From Larix sibirica (lineage: Eukaryota; Streptophyta; Pinopsida; Pinales; Pinaceae), in contig NWUY0300003084.1 in assembly GCA_004151065.3 (NCBI GenBank), forward strand, positions 1 through 16,364: a stretch of DNA of 16,364 nt, given 5' to 3'. Position 1 is the first letter of the stretch, and each line of letters opens with the position of its first letter. Both the position numbers and the translations under genes were made by a program. This document shows positions 8,750-16,364 of this stretch, one piece after another. The notes beneath the pieces are model-generated. The model searched no databases, had not been told where the DNA came from, and was given only the letters and a program-made list of their open reading frames with translations.

Positions 8750-9043
8750 TCATAGTTTTTTTTCGATCCCATCAGTGCGCTCCTCAAGATGACACTTGAA
8801 GAATTGATCCCTATAAATCCTAACCATATTCACTTCAGAATTTGGGATGGATGCATAAGAAATATCCATTTCTAGATGGCCTCCTAGTCCACCTAACCAT
8901 TTCCTAGACAACAACATGCATAAGGGTTTATATGTTAGGACAAGCGAACAAGTAACATTGGTGGTTGCTCCAAAATCCACCATACAGTTATGAAGTAACA
9001 TACCCTTGATGACTAGAGTGAGCTAAAAAGGTTTGTGACCACC
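8750..9043 (-). pseudogene. Aspartic protease of the Tat-like element, damaged
   Basis: The frame continues directly from gag. It opens with GGHKPF, then after one stop (9023-9025) TLVIKGMLLHNCMVDFGATT. That corresponds to the strand and active-site loop of retropepsin, where D-S/T-G-A is expected; here the site reads D-F-G-A (D at 8975-8977), a likely inactivating change. Only about 20 residues separate this from MLLSRKWLG (8917-8891) and the following HLEMDISYASIPN segment. In related plant elements the separation is several times longer, so the middle of the enzyme, including the flap, is deleted in frame. The enzyme would normally cut the gag-pol polyprotein during particle maturation. 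Lineage recognition rests on the LLSRxW...MD.SYA.IP pattern, known to me from Tat/Athila-type proteases. Confidence 0.75.
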
Positions 9044-10560
9044 ATTTTCCCCTTTGAAGATAGTAGTTTGCAAATTAATAGGAGGGTCATTCTTGAGCTC
9101 ATCACTCCAATTAGGATTGGAGAATTTTTGGATCTTTTCCCACTTAAACACGATCTTAATCAACTCCTTAAGAGAAACATGAACAACATCTTTCCTTAAA
9201 TCCTCTTCAACATCAATTTCTATATTAAAGTCTGTGAATTTATCATGAATGGGTTTAATTTGAGAAGGTAAAAGTTGAGAAGGTTGAGTTTGACTAGGTT
9301 GGGATAAAGGAAGAGATGGATTTCCCCATTTCTTGGTTTGAACTTTGGATTGATTTTCCATGGATTTCCTCCTTTGGTAGGCTTTCCATTTTTCTTTATT
9401 AAGATTTTCCCTAGCCTCTTCATCCAAAGGAATTAGATAGTTTTAGATGCTATTTTGCTTGATTTGGTATAAATCATCATGGGAAACATTGTAAACCTTA
9501 GGTTGGAACTCATATTCCTCTTGATTACATTCCCCAACAAAATTGATGCTATTACCTGCTCTTGATTTTTCAATGTGCTTGAAAGGGAAAGACTAATCAT
9601 CATGGGGCTCTTCACAATCAAAGAACTAATTAATGGATTCCTAGATAGTAGAGGCTTTTGGTTGTTGTATTGCCTTCTTGTTTCTAGGATTCCAAGTGTA
9701 GCTAGGTTTTCCTATGGGATAAGGCATTCTAGGCTTATTTTGGATTGAATGACAGGAGATTTCCTTGCTCATGTTTTCCATATATTGAGACATCCTAGTA
9801 GTTGTATTCATCATCTCAGCTATAGGATCAACAACTTGTTTAATAGTATTGGATCCCTTATTTCTTGAAGAAGAATCTCTAGATTATTCTAAAAGGTCAA
9901 CTTTCCCAGTGGAAGACCCATTCATTTCCATTTGCCTTGATTTGGTTTGGGCATCCTCTAGATATTTTGGATCTTTCTCCTTTAATATAAACCCAAAGGT
10001 ACCTTGGAAAGAGTTAAGGTAGTGGATGAGGATGGAAGGCTCCTTAGGCTTAATATCTTCAAGGATTTTCTTAAGGATCTTGTTAAAACTTTGATTAAAC
10101 TCTTGGATGGTTTCATTTTCTTTTTTCTTGCTCTCATAAAGTTGGTTCAAGAGAAACTTACCATCAAGATTCTCTCCCCACTCATCCAAGAATTGAGTTT
10201 CAAACACATCATATCCTGTAACACTTCCTATTTTCATATTTGTGTACCATATGTGGGAATTACCTTATAAGGATGCAACAAATAGTTTCGTAAATACATC
10301 TTCATGAACACCAAGTTTATTCATGACCTTCCAGAATCTAGAATTTGTCTAAATGTTTAGAAGTAGAGATAATAGTCTCTAGTAGATATGGGCAATCTCT
10401 TGTGAGCCTTATCAGGAATTGGATTAGGATGGACCACAATAGCTGAGAGGTCAAAAGGATTGCAAAGATTTATTCCTCCTCCAAATGTTCTAGGGATATT
10501 TGGATTACCAGAGAGCTAGGTGGAGGACTCGTATGAGCCATTGGGATAGTCTTGCTATAT
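9044..10560 (-). pseudogene. Gag of a Tat/Athila-type gypsy element, with nonsense codons
   Basis: From about 10300 leftward the coding sequence stays in one frame right into the protease. Stops interrupt it at 10265-10267, 9884-9886, two near 9630-9650, one near 9590 and one near 9440. The capsid-like domain is clear: HEDVFTKLFVASL, then FETQFLDEWGE (10201-10172 region), then a KKKENETIQEFNQSFNK segment and LIHYLNSFQGTFGFILKEKD. This order is typical of the plant retrotransposon gag domain. The N-terminal part (NPIPDKAHKRLP near 10430) is shifted by one base relative to the rest near 10310. The C-terminal part is a charged linker ending in a Pro/Gln/Ser-rich stretch (near 9330-9250). No CCHC zinc knuckle is visible. 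Gag would form the particle that packages the element's RNA. The start codon is not identifiable. Confidence 0.8.
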
Positions 10561-10737
10561 GTAGCTTGACTCGTCTTAGGAGTTCTCTTGTAGAAGATTA
10601 TCGGCTTGGAATTCCTAAGGAAATATCTATGTCTAGAGGTTCGATCCTAAATGGAGTCCCTTTGTGGATTAGCTAGGTGAAGAAAATACCCTCACCAATA
10701 CGGTTTGTAATTGGATTTTTACCGAGTATGTCTTTCC
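10561..10737 (-). other. 5' leader of the Tat-like element
   Basis: This short stretch lies between the primer-binding site and the first gag-like residues. It holds several in-frame stops (near 10600-10640) and no motif of its own. Its length, about 180 bases, is ordinary for a leader. Confidence 0.4.
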
Positions 10738-10755
10738 TCCCTGACAACGACGCAA
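10738..10755 (-). promoter_or_regulatory. Primer-binding site, tRNA-Asp type
   Basis: On the minus strand the site reads TTGCGTCGTTGTCAGGGA. The tRNA-Asp primer site used by Athila/Tat elements is TGGCGCCGTTGCCGGGGA; 14 of 18 positions match and three of the four differences are transitions typical of cytosine deamination. It sits where it should: just inside the 5' LTR and upstream of gag. It marks the inner end of that LTR, whose terminal CA would lie about four bases away at 10760-10761. Confidence 0.6.
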
Positions 10756-10759
10756 AACA

Positions 10760-12307
10760 TGTTTATGCAAAACCTAGCAATCAATTGATTGGCGAGAAAT
10801 CAACCACTAACCCAGCACAACTATAGACCTCCCTCCCAACATGTCACTAATGGAGGAAGCTCCTCTTTTAGGTTTCCAAGGCCTGGCGGTGAATAAGCCT
10901 AGACTAACCAAGGGAGATACCCTATCCAAGCTTTCTCCAAGGACAACTATGAGTGATCTAACGAACCTAATATACTTACATAGCTCTGTTTTTTAGGAAG
11001 ATATGCCTAGATATAAGTGATTGATTTAACTCAAGACACACTATAATCTAACACTTTATTGATGTGATAGAAATGACTATGAAAATAAAATACATGTTAC
11101 CATATACAAAATGAAATATGAGAATTGCATTAATGATGAACAAAAATTCTTCTTGAATAGTAAAACCCCCCAACCCTAAGATGGATTTGAGTCACAAGGT
11201 GTGCCAAGTTACTATAGCTCTTCGATCTACATACGGGGTCCAACAGTGACACTCGGACCAATATCTTAGAGAACTAACCAAGGAGGATAGACCGTACCCT
11301 TGGCCACACCACCCGACTACCTAGGTATGTGAAGAGTAATCTTCCTTAATGCTATTTTTGATGCACTACACAGACAGGATGGCCGATAGGATAGTTTTAG
11401 GATACCCTTTGGGGTCCTTGATATATGCAAGGTACATGGGGTTCAATTTCATGTTCAAGTGTTGTCTAATGTAGTACCACTTACATGGGGTATTGGTGGG
11501 AGTAACAGTAGTTGTCAACACTACCCCTCAATCAAGCTGAGACATAGCATGTGCTTAACAACCTCCTATTTTCATAGCCAATATGGCCCCCCAACCACAG
11601 ATTTACAAGCCTAATTAAAACACATTGATGTTATTTATAGGCATCGAATCGCGTCTTCTACCTAAAAATCCTCTTGGTCACCATTCTTTTAGCCATATAT
11701 TCTCATTAACACAAAGATCAAATATAATGCTCCAAATTAAAATCTTCAACAAGTATCATGTGCAATTAACATAAACTCATGGAAAGTTATCAAGATATAT
11801 CAAAATGAAACAAAAGATCAATAAAATGTCATCCACATGAAACAAAGGATATCAACAGCTTGTGAAAAGTGCAAATATGTTAGTGTTGCAAGTGAAATAT
11901 ATCATACATCAAATCATTATCATTATGAGATTAAAGGATTGCACTTTGATTAGTCAACCAAACTATCACAAGAAGTTTCATTTAGGTCTATTGCATATGG
12001 ATTAGATGGAAGTTATTCATAGCATTCATTAACTTGAAAAATAGAACTGCCATCCATGAATCATTAAGGATGTTCACATGAAACTTTGAAGCAATAAATT
12101 TGTGACAACTAGATACTAAACATTCACACTTAAGATCAACCTTGGAAAATTCAAATTATTTTAGTTAGAAAACGTATCATAAGGCATGTGGGCTTAATCA
12201 TTACATGTAATTAGCAACTCATAATCCAAGAAAGTGTGAATTGATAACATGAACTATTATTGAGATCTATTGCTATCAGTTGTGAGAATCAATTCATGAA
12301 TTTTCCG
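10760..12307 (-). repeat. Inner part of the right (5') LTR, no partner in window
   Basis: This 1.5 kb lies between the primer-binding site and the segment that matches the left LTR, so it should be the 3' half (R-U5) of the 5' LTR. The equivalent part of the left LTR would lie off the left edge of the window. It contains no open frame with a recognisable product and no tRNA or rRNA gene. Short C-runs at 11166-11171 and 11587-11592 are the only compositional features. The assignment depends on the primer-binding site being correct. Confidence 0.5.
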
Positions 12308-13380
12308 AAGAGTTGTAGTATATGTATTTAAGAAAAGAATTCATAGTAATATCTAGACATTAAGAGGCAACAACTTGTGAAAAATAGATCTTATTATCAA
12401 CCTACAGGAATAGTTCAAAGTTCAAATTGATCCCAAGAGATCACAATCACAATTGCACATTAGGCATGTATTTATGAAGGCATCATGAAATTAACACATG
12501 AATGAAGCAAGACATTAGCATACTTAGGATTCACTTTAATATTTATCTTATGTGAGTAAAGTATGACTCAAAGCATGCTAACTATGAAGTAAAGAAGGAA
12601 AATATAATTACTTAGCACTGAGTATAAACCATACTACCAACCATAGTAAACATGCATTAAAATTATGTTAAACAATAAAGCTTCAATGCACAAGGTTAGT
12701 ATGCCTTCTCAAAGGACTTTCAACACTAAGATTTGTTGTAGATGTAGATCTGAAATGAGAAGTATAACATCAAATAAAACCAGCAAGAAGACTGATAGGA
12801 ACTAGTATATAAACAAATCTAAAACAACCTATTAGTTTGCACTTGGATTATTTAAATTTTAGAGACTTAAAACAAACCACAAGTTGATTATTAGGTGTTG
12901 GTTTTTACTCAGATTATTGTGGTGTGTAAGCTTATGCTCCTTAGATTTTAATACTTCAAAATATTATTTTCCAAGGAGGGGAATCGAATCCTTTAAGGGT
13001 CTCTTCAAAGGTTGAATCAAAGCACCTAAAAATTGAAAGGAGGGATTAGAAATGAAAATAGCTGAGATGGAAGAAAAGTGGAAATAAAAAATTTTAAACT
13101 ACCAAACCCTTGATCTAGTGCCTTGAAGGAAGCACTTGTTGGGAAAATGGAGTCATTATGAATTTAAAAGGAATTCGAAAAATATCCAAAGGAGAGTGGA
13201 GGATAAAGCAATCCCTCTCCTTGTTAGCTAGAGAAAATCAATGGATCTCCTACTCTAAGCTTGTGCTAAGTTCTTGCAATCATCAAGAGGAAAATCAATT
13301 TATCCAAGAACAAGACTCAACACAGGATTTGGAAAACATTTAATGAATGAAATTGAAATAAGTACCAAGAGGTTGCAACA
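12308..13380 (-). repeat. Right (5') LTR copy, first matched part
   Basis: Aligned with 205-1270 of the left copy with small indels, for example around 12640-12970 against 520-860. The match is interrupted exactly at 13380 by a target-site duplication and the LINE-type insertion. It resumes at 14862. The two LTRs of one element are identical when it inserts, so the divergence here marks an old insertion. Confidence 0.8.
13366..13380. repeat. 15-bp target-site duplication (left)
   Basis: CAAGAGGTTGCAACA occurs here and again at 14847-14861 with no mismatch. The uninterrupted left LTR has a single related sequence (near 1250-1266). A long, variable-size duplication is the mark of target-primed reverse transcription by a LINE machinery. 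Confidence 0.9.
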
Positions 13381-13382
13381 TC

Positions 13383-13589
13383 CCGGATGCGGGTGCTTTC
13401 CCTGAGCATTCTCCACCTGGTAGTTCTCTCCGGTCATCTGGAACCAACACGCAGCACCCGTCACCCTGTCGTCCTGAAGACAGACTGCCTCTTAATGGTG
13501 CTAATCGGGATAATGAACGGATTAATATGCATCATCAAGCGATTAATGAGCCGAGGCTCGATGCGACGGAAGACGTCCCCTGGCATTAA
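13383..13589 (+). pseudogene. Possible upstream coding fragment of the insertion
   Basis: This frame is open from the very first bases of the insertion for about 68 codons to a TAA. It encodes a hydrophilic, Pro/Ser/Asn/Arg-rich sequence (for example NGANRDNERINMHHQAINEP) with no start codon at the beginning. The composition looks more like real protein than the overlapping hydrophobic frame 13387-13668. It could be the tail of a longer N-terminal region cut off by 5' truncation, frameshifted against the downstream ORF. No domain is recognised. Confidence 0.25.
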
Positions 13590-13776
13590 CGAAGGCAGCC
13601 GGATGCTACAGCTCCCACATGTGGCTTACCTGTGTCCCTCCCTTTCAGCGCATGAAATGGCGATCTAGCCTTGCTCCTTCCTCATTCGCACTCCCTTGAT
13701 GCACTCTGTTAGGCATTGTTTTGTCTCACTCGGCTCTGCACACTATGTTTTCGCCTGGGAGCTTCTTTTTCTCACC

Positions 13777-14622
13777 ATGACCCATCCGCAAGGCACTTCT
13801 CATCGTGGAGAGAGGCATGGTGCTGGCAGAGATGCTGTGTCTCTAGGGAAAAGCAAGGCATCCATCAGTGGCTATGATGGTAGCATCTCAGCCCCGGTTC
13901 GTGCGCTAATTGATGACTGGGAATATGGACAGGTGGCAGACATCCTCACTACAGGTAACCACGGAAACCAAATAAACTACTACTGGATGACTAAAAATAT
14001 GCTTCATAATTTGGTAGAATAAATGTTGGCAAACTGGACCTCTGCTGCGACCTCCATCATGGATATTAGGGCTCTCCTAGTGCACTTAGATGCAAAATTT
14101 GTAAGCCTAGATGCCAGTCTCGCTGGCGGTAATTTTTCTCTGGAACGATGCTCTATTGTGCATAGGGGCTCGACTTCTGCAGAGCCCACAATCACTCGGG
14201 CTGGTATGGATGGCCTGGTAGCCGCTCGCCTTGGAGGGTCCTCTTCTGCTCCTACAACTCTGTCAATTTCGGGGAATATGATGGACGTGGTGGCTGGAAG
14301 CTCTGTGGCCACGTTGGACACCCCCTCTAAGCCAGTGTTGCATGTTTCTGGCATCTCTTCCAGTATGGCTCCTCCACACACCTCCTACCCTGTGCCATCC
14401 ACTATCGATTTGTTTCATTTCAAGTAGGTCCGAACTTCTGAGGGGGACGCTTCCCCTTGCCACAAAACTAAGCCGTTTACGCCTAAGGGTGGGATGATGA
14501 ATTCTTTGGCATCTCTCCAATTGTCGAAACCAACCCTCAGAAGGAAGAAACTACTTCCTCGGATGGCCATCCATAGCTCACTCTGTGATCATCAAAGGTT
14601 TCACCTTTTTTTTGTTCTTTAG
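13777..14622 (+). pseudogene. Unrecognised reading frame of the LINE-type insertion, with internal stops
   Basis: An ATG at 13777 in a good context (CACCATGAC) opens a frame that continues for about 281 codons to a TAG at 14620-14622. It is broken only by TAA at 14020-14022 and TAG at 14425-14427. That all three segments share one frame argues for a single ancestral gene. The first part is Gly/His/Arg-rich and leads to an acidic ALIDDWEYGQVADILTTGN stretch. The middle (ATSIMDIRALLVHLDAKFVSLDAS) could form a short amphipathic or coiled helix, followed by a Ser/Thr/Ala/Gly-rich low-complexity region. The end is basic (PTLRRKKLLPRM). No CCHC knuckle or RNA-recognition fold is visible. By position it could be a LINE ORF1-type nucleic-acid-binding protein, but that is a guess; a host-gene retrocopy is equally possible. 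Minus-strand frames over the same bases are shadows. Confidence 0.45.
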
Positions 14623-14681
14623 TTTGTTTTCTTGCTCGGTTATGGTTTATGTAAAGAAATGTAAGAACTTGTATGGCACCT

Positions 14682-14699
14682 GGCCTCCCTGGACAGGCC
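14682..14699 (+). repeat. Hairpin in the 3' region of the insertion
   Basis: GGCCT at 14682-14686 pairs with AGGCC at 14695-14699 around an 8-base loop. It lies between the last stop of the reading frame and the A-tail. Confidence 0.4.
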
Positions 14700-14743
14700 T
14701 GTCTTATCATGCTACATCTCAGCCTAACAATTTTGAGCGTTTG

Positions 14744-14763
14744 GGTTGGTGGTTCCGCCAACC
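14744..14763 (+). repeat. Stem-loop near the 3' end of the insertion
   Basis: GGTTGGTGG and CCGCCAACC fold into a nearly perfect stem with one G-T pair and a very small loop, about 80 bases before the A-tail. Some LINEs and their parasitic SINEs carry a 3' stem-loop recognised by the LINE reverse transcriptase. This one would be a candidate for such a signal. Confidence 0.45.
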
Positions 14764-14846
14764 TAGACTGCCAAGGCTAGCAATTTGCCATGTAATATTT
14801 TTTGTACTTATAACATAATTTTCTGCTGCAACCTTACAAAAAAAAA

Positions 14847-14861
14847 CAAGAGGTTGCAACA
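14847..14861. repeat. 15-bp target-site duplication (right)
   Basis: This is an exact copy of 13366-13380, directly after the A-tail. The LTR sequence resumes after it in register with 1266 onward of the left copy. Confidence 0.9.
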
Positions 14862-15165
14862 ATCCAATTATATAAATCAATGATCATTCCTAGAGAACAA
14901 GGTTGCAACAATCATTCCCTAGTCTACTAAACATAAGTAAAATTACTACCAATTATCTCAAACCCTTATGAAGACTTCATCCAACCAAGAAAAGGAACTA
15001 GACCACCATACATATCAACAAGAAGAGCCAAAGTACTAGAGCAAGAAAATAACAGAGTATTATTATTTCATTCCCAAAAATTTTGACCCTTTGAGTGAAT
15101 CAAACCCTCCTTTTATAGCCTAAGGGAGGTGATTTGCTCAATGAATAGGTCAAAAATTTATTACT
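14862..15165 (-). repeat. Right (5') LTR copy, second matched part
   Basis: It continues the alignment with the left LTR (about 1266-1562) at high similarity, including the promoter block. Similarity ends abruptly at 15165 (TTACT here, TTACA at 1562). Beyond that the sequence becomes chromovirus pol. If the LTR extends through a long U3, as the left copy suggests, this copy has lost its U3. Confidence 0.75.
15111..15117 (-). promoter_or_regulatory. TATA box of the right Tat-like LTR
   Basis: TATAAAA on the minus strand, in the same context as 1513-1519 of the other LTR. It would drive the genomic transcript of the element, but the upstream U3 is missing here. Confidence 0.6.
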
Positions 15166-15236
15166 GTGAAATTCTATGTCACAACAGATCTAAAGAGCTG
15201 AGGATACCTCACAAAGAAAGAATGAGCAGAAANCAA

Positions 15237-15505
15237 GTCTTTGAGATACCAAAGGGCTTACCCCCATATAGAGATGTGCATGATCATGATATACCTTGAT
15301 TCCATGAAGTCAAACACTAAATGTACACCTGTATAGGAACCCAATTGCACAAAAGAATGAAATTTTAAGTATAAATCGGGAGATAATGGAGGTGAGAGTC
15401 AATCATCCCAACATTAACACATATTCGTCCCCAGTGATCATGTTTTTAAAGCAAGAAGGGAATGGGTGCATGTGTCCTGAGTTTTGTGCCTTTGCATGGA
15501 ATGAC
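15237..15505 (+). pseudogene. Chromovirus-type gypsy pol: start of reverse transcriptase
   Basis: Translation gives VFEIPKGLPPYRDVHDHDIP (15237-15296), the well-known linker and entry motif of plant chromovirus RT, where GLPP-x-R-x2-DH-x-I-x-L is expected. Further on, after frame changes, VIMFLKQEGNGCMCPEF (15434-15484) matches the segment normally read as VVMVLKKEGTWRMCPDF. Between them several stops and frameshifts occur. The palm with the YxDD catalytic motif is absent; the sequence jumps from about 15505 to the RNase H region. The enzyme would copy the element's RNA into DNA. This copy is dead. The single ambiguous base of the window (15233) lies just upstream. Confidence 0.8.
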
Positions 15506-15540
15506 GCAACATAAAAAGTCTGTGCAGTTTAAAGCATGTC

Positions 15541-16058
15541 ATGTGCACTACTTTGGTCTTAGCCATGCCTAATTTTACTAAGAACTATGTATTGGAATGT
15601 GATTCTTCCATAAAAGGTTCGAGTACACTCTTAATTCAATATGAATGACCCTTATAATTCACCAGTAAGCAATGGGGTAATAGATGTTTGGACAAGTTTA
15701 TCAGAAAGGAAGAAATGGTGGCCATCCTACATGTAGTCGACACATGGCGACAATATCTCCTAGGCAACATTTTTAGATAGATCTCCACAAAACATGAAGT
15801 ATTTTTTGGAACAAAGGTTTTCATCCTTGGAGTAGCATAAATGGGTCATCAAAATGCTTGGATATGATTATGACATGATCTATAGAAAAGAAAAATATAA
15901 TGTTGTGGTAGAATCTTTATCAAGGAAATATGAGGAAGAGGAATCTCTCTTTAACTTATCTTCTTTGGTACGAGCATGGGTGGGAAAAGCATGACAAGAA
16001 GGGCTCACTAATGTTATTGCATCTTATCTCAACAAGCAACTTAAGGAATATCCCAACA
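15541..16058 (+). pseudogene. Chromovirus-type gypsy pol: RNase H and linker
   Basis: The frame from 15541 reads MCTTLVLAMPNFTKNY and then VLECDSS, where the Asp at 15601 is the first catalytic residue of RNase H. FTSKQ (15658-15672) and EEMVAILHVVDTWRQYLLGN (from 15709), with the second catalytic acidic residue, follow. The next expected motif with a TDH triad is destroyed by a stop and a frameshift. LLGYDYDMIYRK-type sequence (from 15854) and SLSRKYEEEESLF (15914-15952) close the domain, matching the usual ALSRKYEEE-type ending. From 15971 the same frame continues into the linker toward integrase with one stop. RNase H would remove the RNA strand during reverse transcription. The match over the whole block makes the family assignment firm; function is lost. 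Confidence 0.85.
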
Positions 16059-16364
16059 TTCTCCAACTATCCAACACCCCTTCACCAAAGTTTTATGGCC
16101 CATATTAGATTGTGCAAGGCATGGTTTAGGTGGCTTACAACTTAGAGCTCCAAGCACACTCCAAGATCTAACCGGTAATTCATGTATTTTATTTGAATAA
16201 GGGTGTTGGTCAGGATTGCCGAGTTTAAAATCCATTACCATAACTTGATGCAAAAGGATCCATTTGGATTCATCCCACAATTGTTTTGGCCACTCCATAG
16301 CATTGCACAGTCGAGGAAGATCTACCCCAGTGGAAGGACATGCAACCATAAGATTCTACTTGAG
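16059..16364 (+). pseudogene. Chromovirus-type gypsy pol: integrase C-terminal end, runs off window
   Basis: In the frame of the upstream linker, PKFYGPY (16085-16105) appears only about 40 codons after the RNase H domain. It is the conserved KF.GPY segment of the integrase C-terminal domain. The zinc-binding HHCC region and the DDE catalytic core, normally some 250 residues or more, are missing, so a large in-frame deletion ends near here. VAYNLEL, PVIHVFYL and, near the window edge, LPQWKDMQP follow; the last resembles the QWK...DDSTWE segment of the terminal chromodomain region. Stops are scattered through it. A minus-strand frame over 16349-16041 is a shadow of this remnant. Confidence 0.8.

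Larger units (their letters stand above)
13381..14846 (+). mobile_element. LINE-mobilised insertion (non-autonomous LINE or retrocopy), 1466 bp
   Basis: The segment is bounded by a perfect 15-bp target-site duplication and ends in a short A-tail (TTACAAAAAAAAA, ending at 14846). It is clearly richer in G+C and in CpG than the surrounding LTR, so it came from elsewhere and has had less time to lose methylated CpG. There is no endonuclease or reverse transcriptase sequence, so it could not move by itself. It contains a long damaged reading frame on the plus strand and a 3' untranslated part of about 220 bases with two hairpins. The 5' end has no obvious promoter, which would fit a 5'-truncated copy. 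It could be a non-autonomous LINE, a deletion derivative carrying only the first ORF, or a processed copy of a host mRNA. Confidence 0.8.

Noticed and set aside
10004-10270. Plus-strand 88-codon frame over gag
   Set aside because: It is antisense to the well-recognised gag domain on the minus strand.
13387-13668. Hydrophobic plus-strand frame at the start of the LINE-type insertion
   Set aside because: An overlapping frame (13383-13589) has a more protein-like composition, and no motif supports this one. It shares the frame of the downstream ORF, so it was considered an N-terminal extension, but a stop at 13666 and the better ATG at 13777 argue against it.
14004-14520. Minus-strand frames over the LINE-type insertion
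   Set aside because: They are antisense shadows of the plus-strand frame in GC-richer DNA; the A-tail and the long collinear frame fix the plus orientation.
16041-16349. Minus-strand 102-codon frame at the right end
   Set aside because: The plus strand here carries integrase tail motifs in correct order; the minus frame is a shadow.

Overview
This window looks like intergenic DNA from a large, repeat-packed seed-plant genome; a gymnosperm is plausible but not proven. It is AT-rich, mostly CpG-poor, and holds no convincing intact host gene. Nearly everything recognisable is retrotransposon sequence of several ages, nested inside one another. Motif recognition was by eye; no database search was run.

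The framework is an old Ty3/gypsy element of the Tat/Athila/Ogre type on the minus strand. Its right-hand (5') LTR occupies about 10760-15165. A decayed primer-binding site resembling tRNA-Asp lies at 10738-10755, and a gag-protease reading frame runs leftward from about 10560 to 8750 in essentially one frame, broken by scattered nonsense codons. Two further reading frames follow (8733-8509 and 8444-8019). I see no reverse transcriptase, RNase H or integrase core on this strand. The left-hand (3') LTR copy matches the right one over 200-1562 and probably continues rightward through a U3 region to about 3164. Both copies carry a TATA box on the minus strand, which fixes the direction of transcription.

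Three other elements interrupt or flank this framework. (1) A 3528-bp solo LTR on the plus strand at 4200-7727 has TGTTGGC/GCCAACA ends and a 5-bp target duplication GAACC. It carries a TATA box and an internal CpG-richer block with a small basic ORF. (2) A LINE-type insertion at 13381-14846 sits inside the right LTR, with a 15-bp target-site duplication and a short A-tail. It is visibly GC- and CpG-richer than its host and carries an unrecognised reading frame of about 281 codons with internal stops, but no reverse transcriptase. (3) From about 15166 to the end lies a plus-strand chromovirus-type Ty3/gypsy pol fragment. It keeps the start of RT, most of RNase H and the end of integrase, with the middle of RT and the integrase core deleted.

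The inferred order is: the Tat-like element inserted first and lost function; the other LTR element inserted into its interior and collapsed to a solo LTR; the LINE-type copy entered the right LTR. The CpG content suggests the LINE-type insertion is the youngest. None of the coding remnants should make a full functional protein. The most novel items are the unknown ORF in the LINE-type insertion, the exon-like block in the solo LTR, and the gag-protease-only architecture of the Tat-like element.
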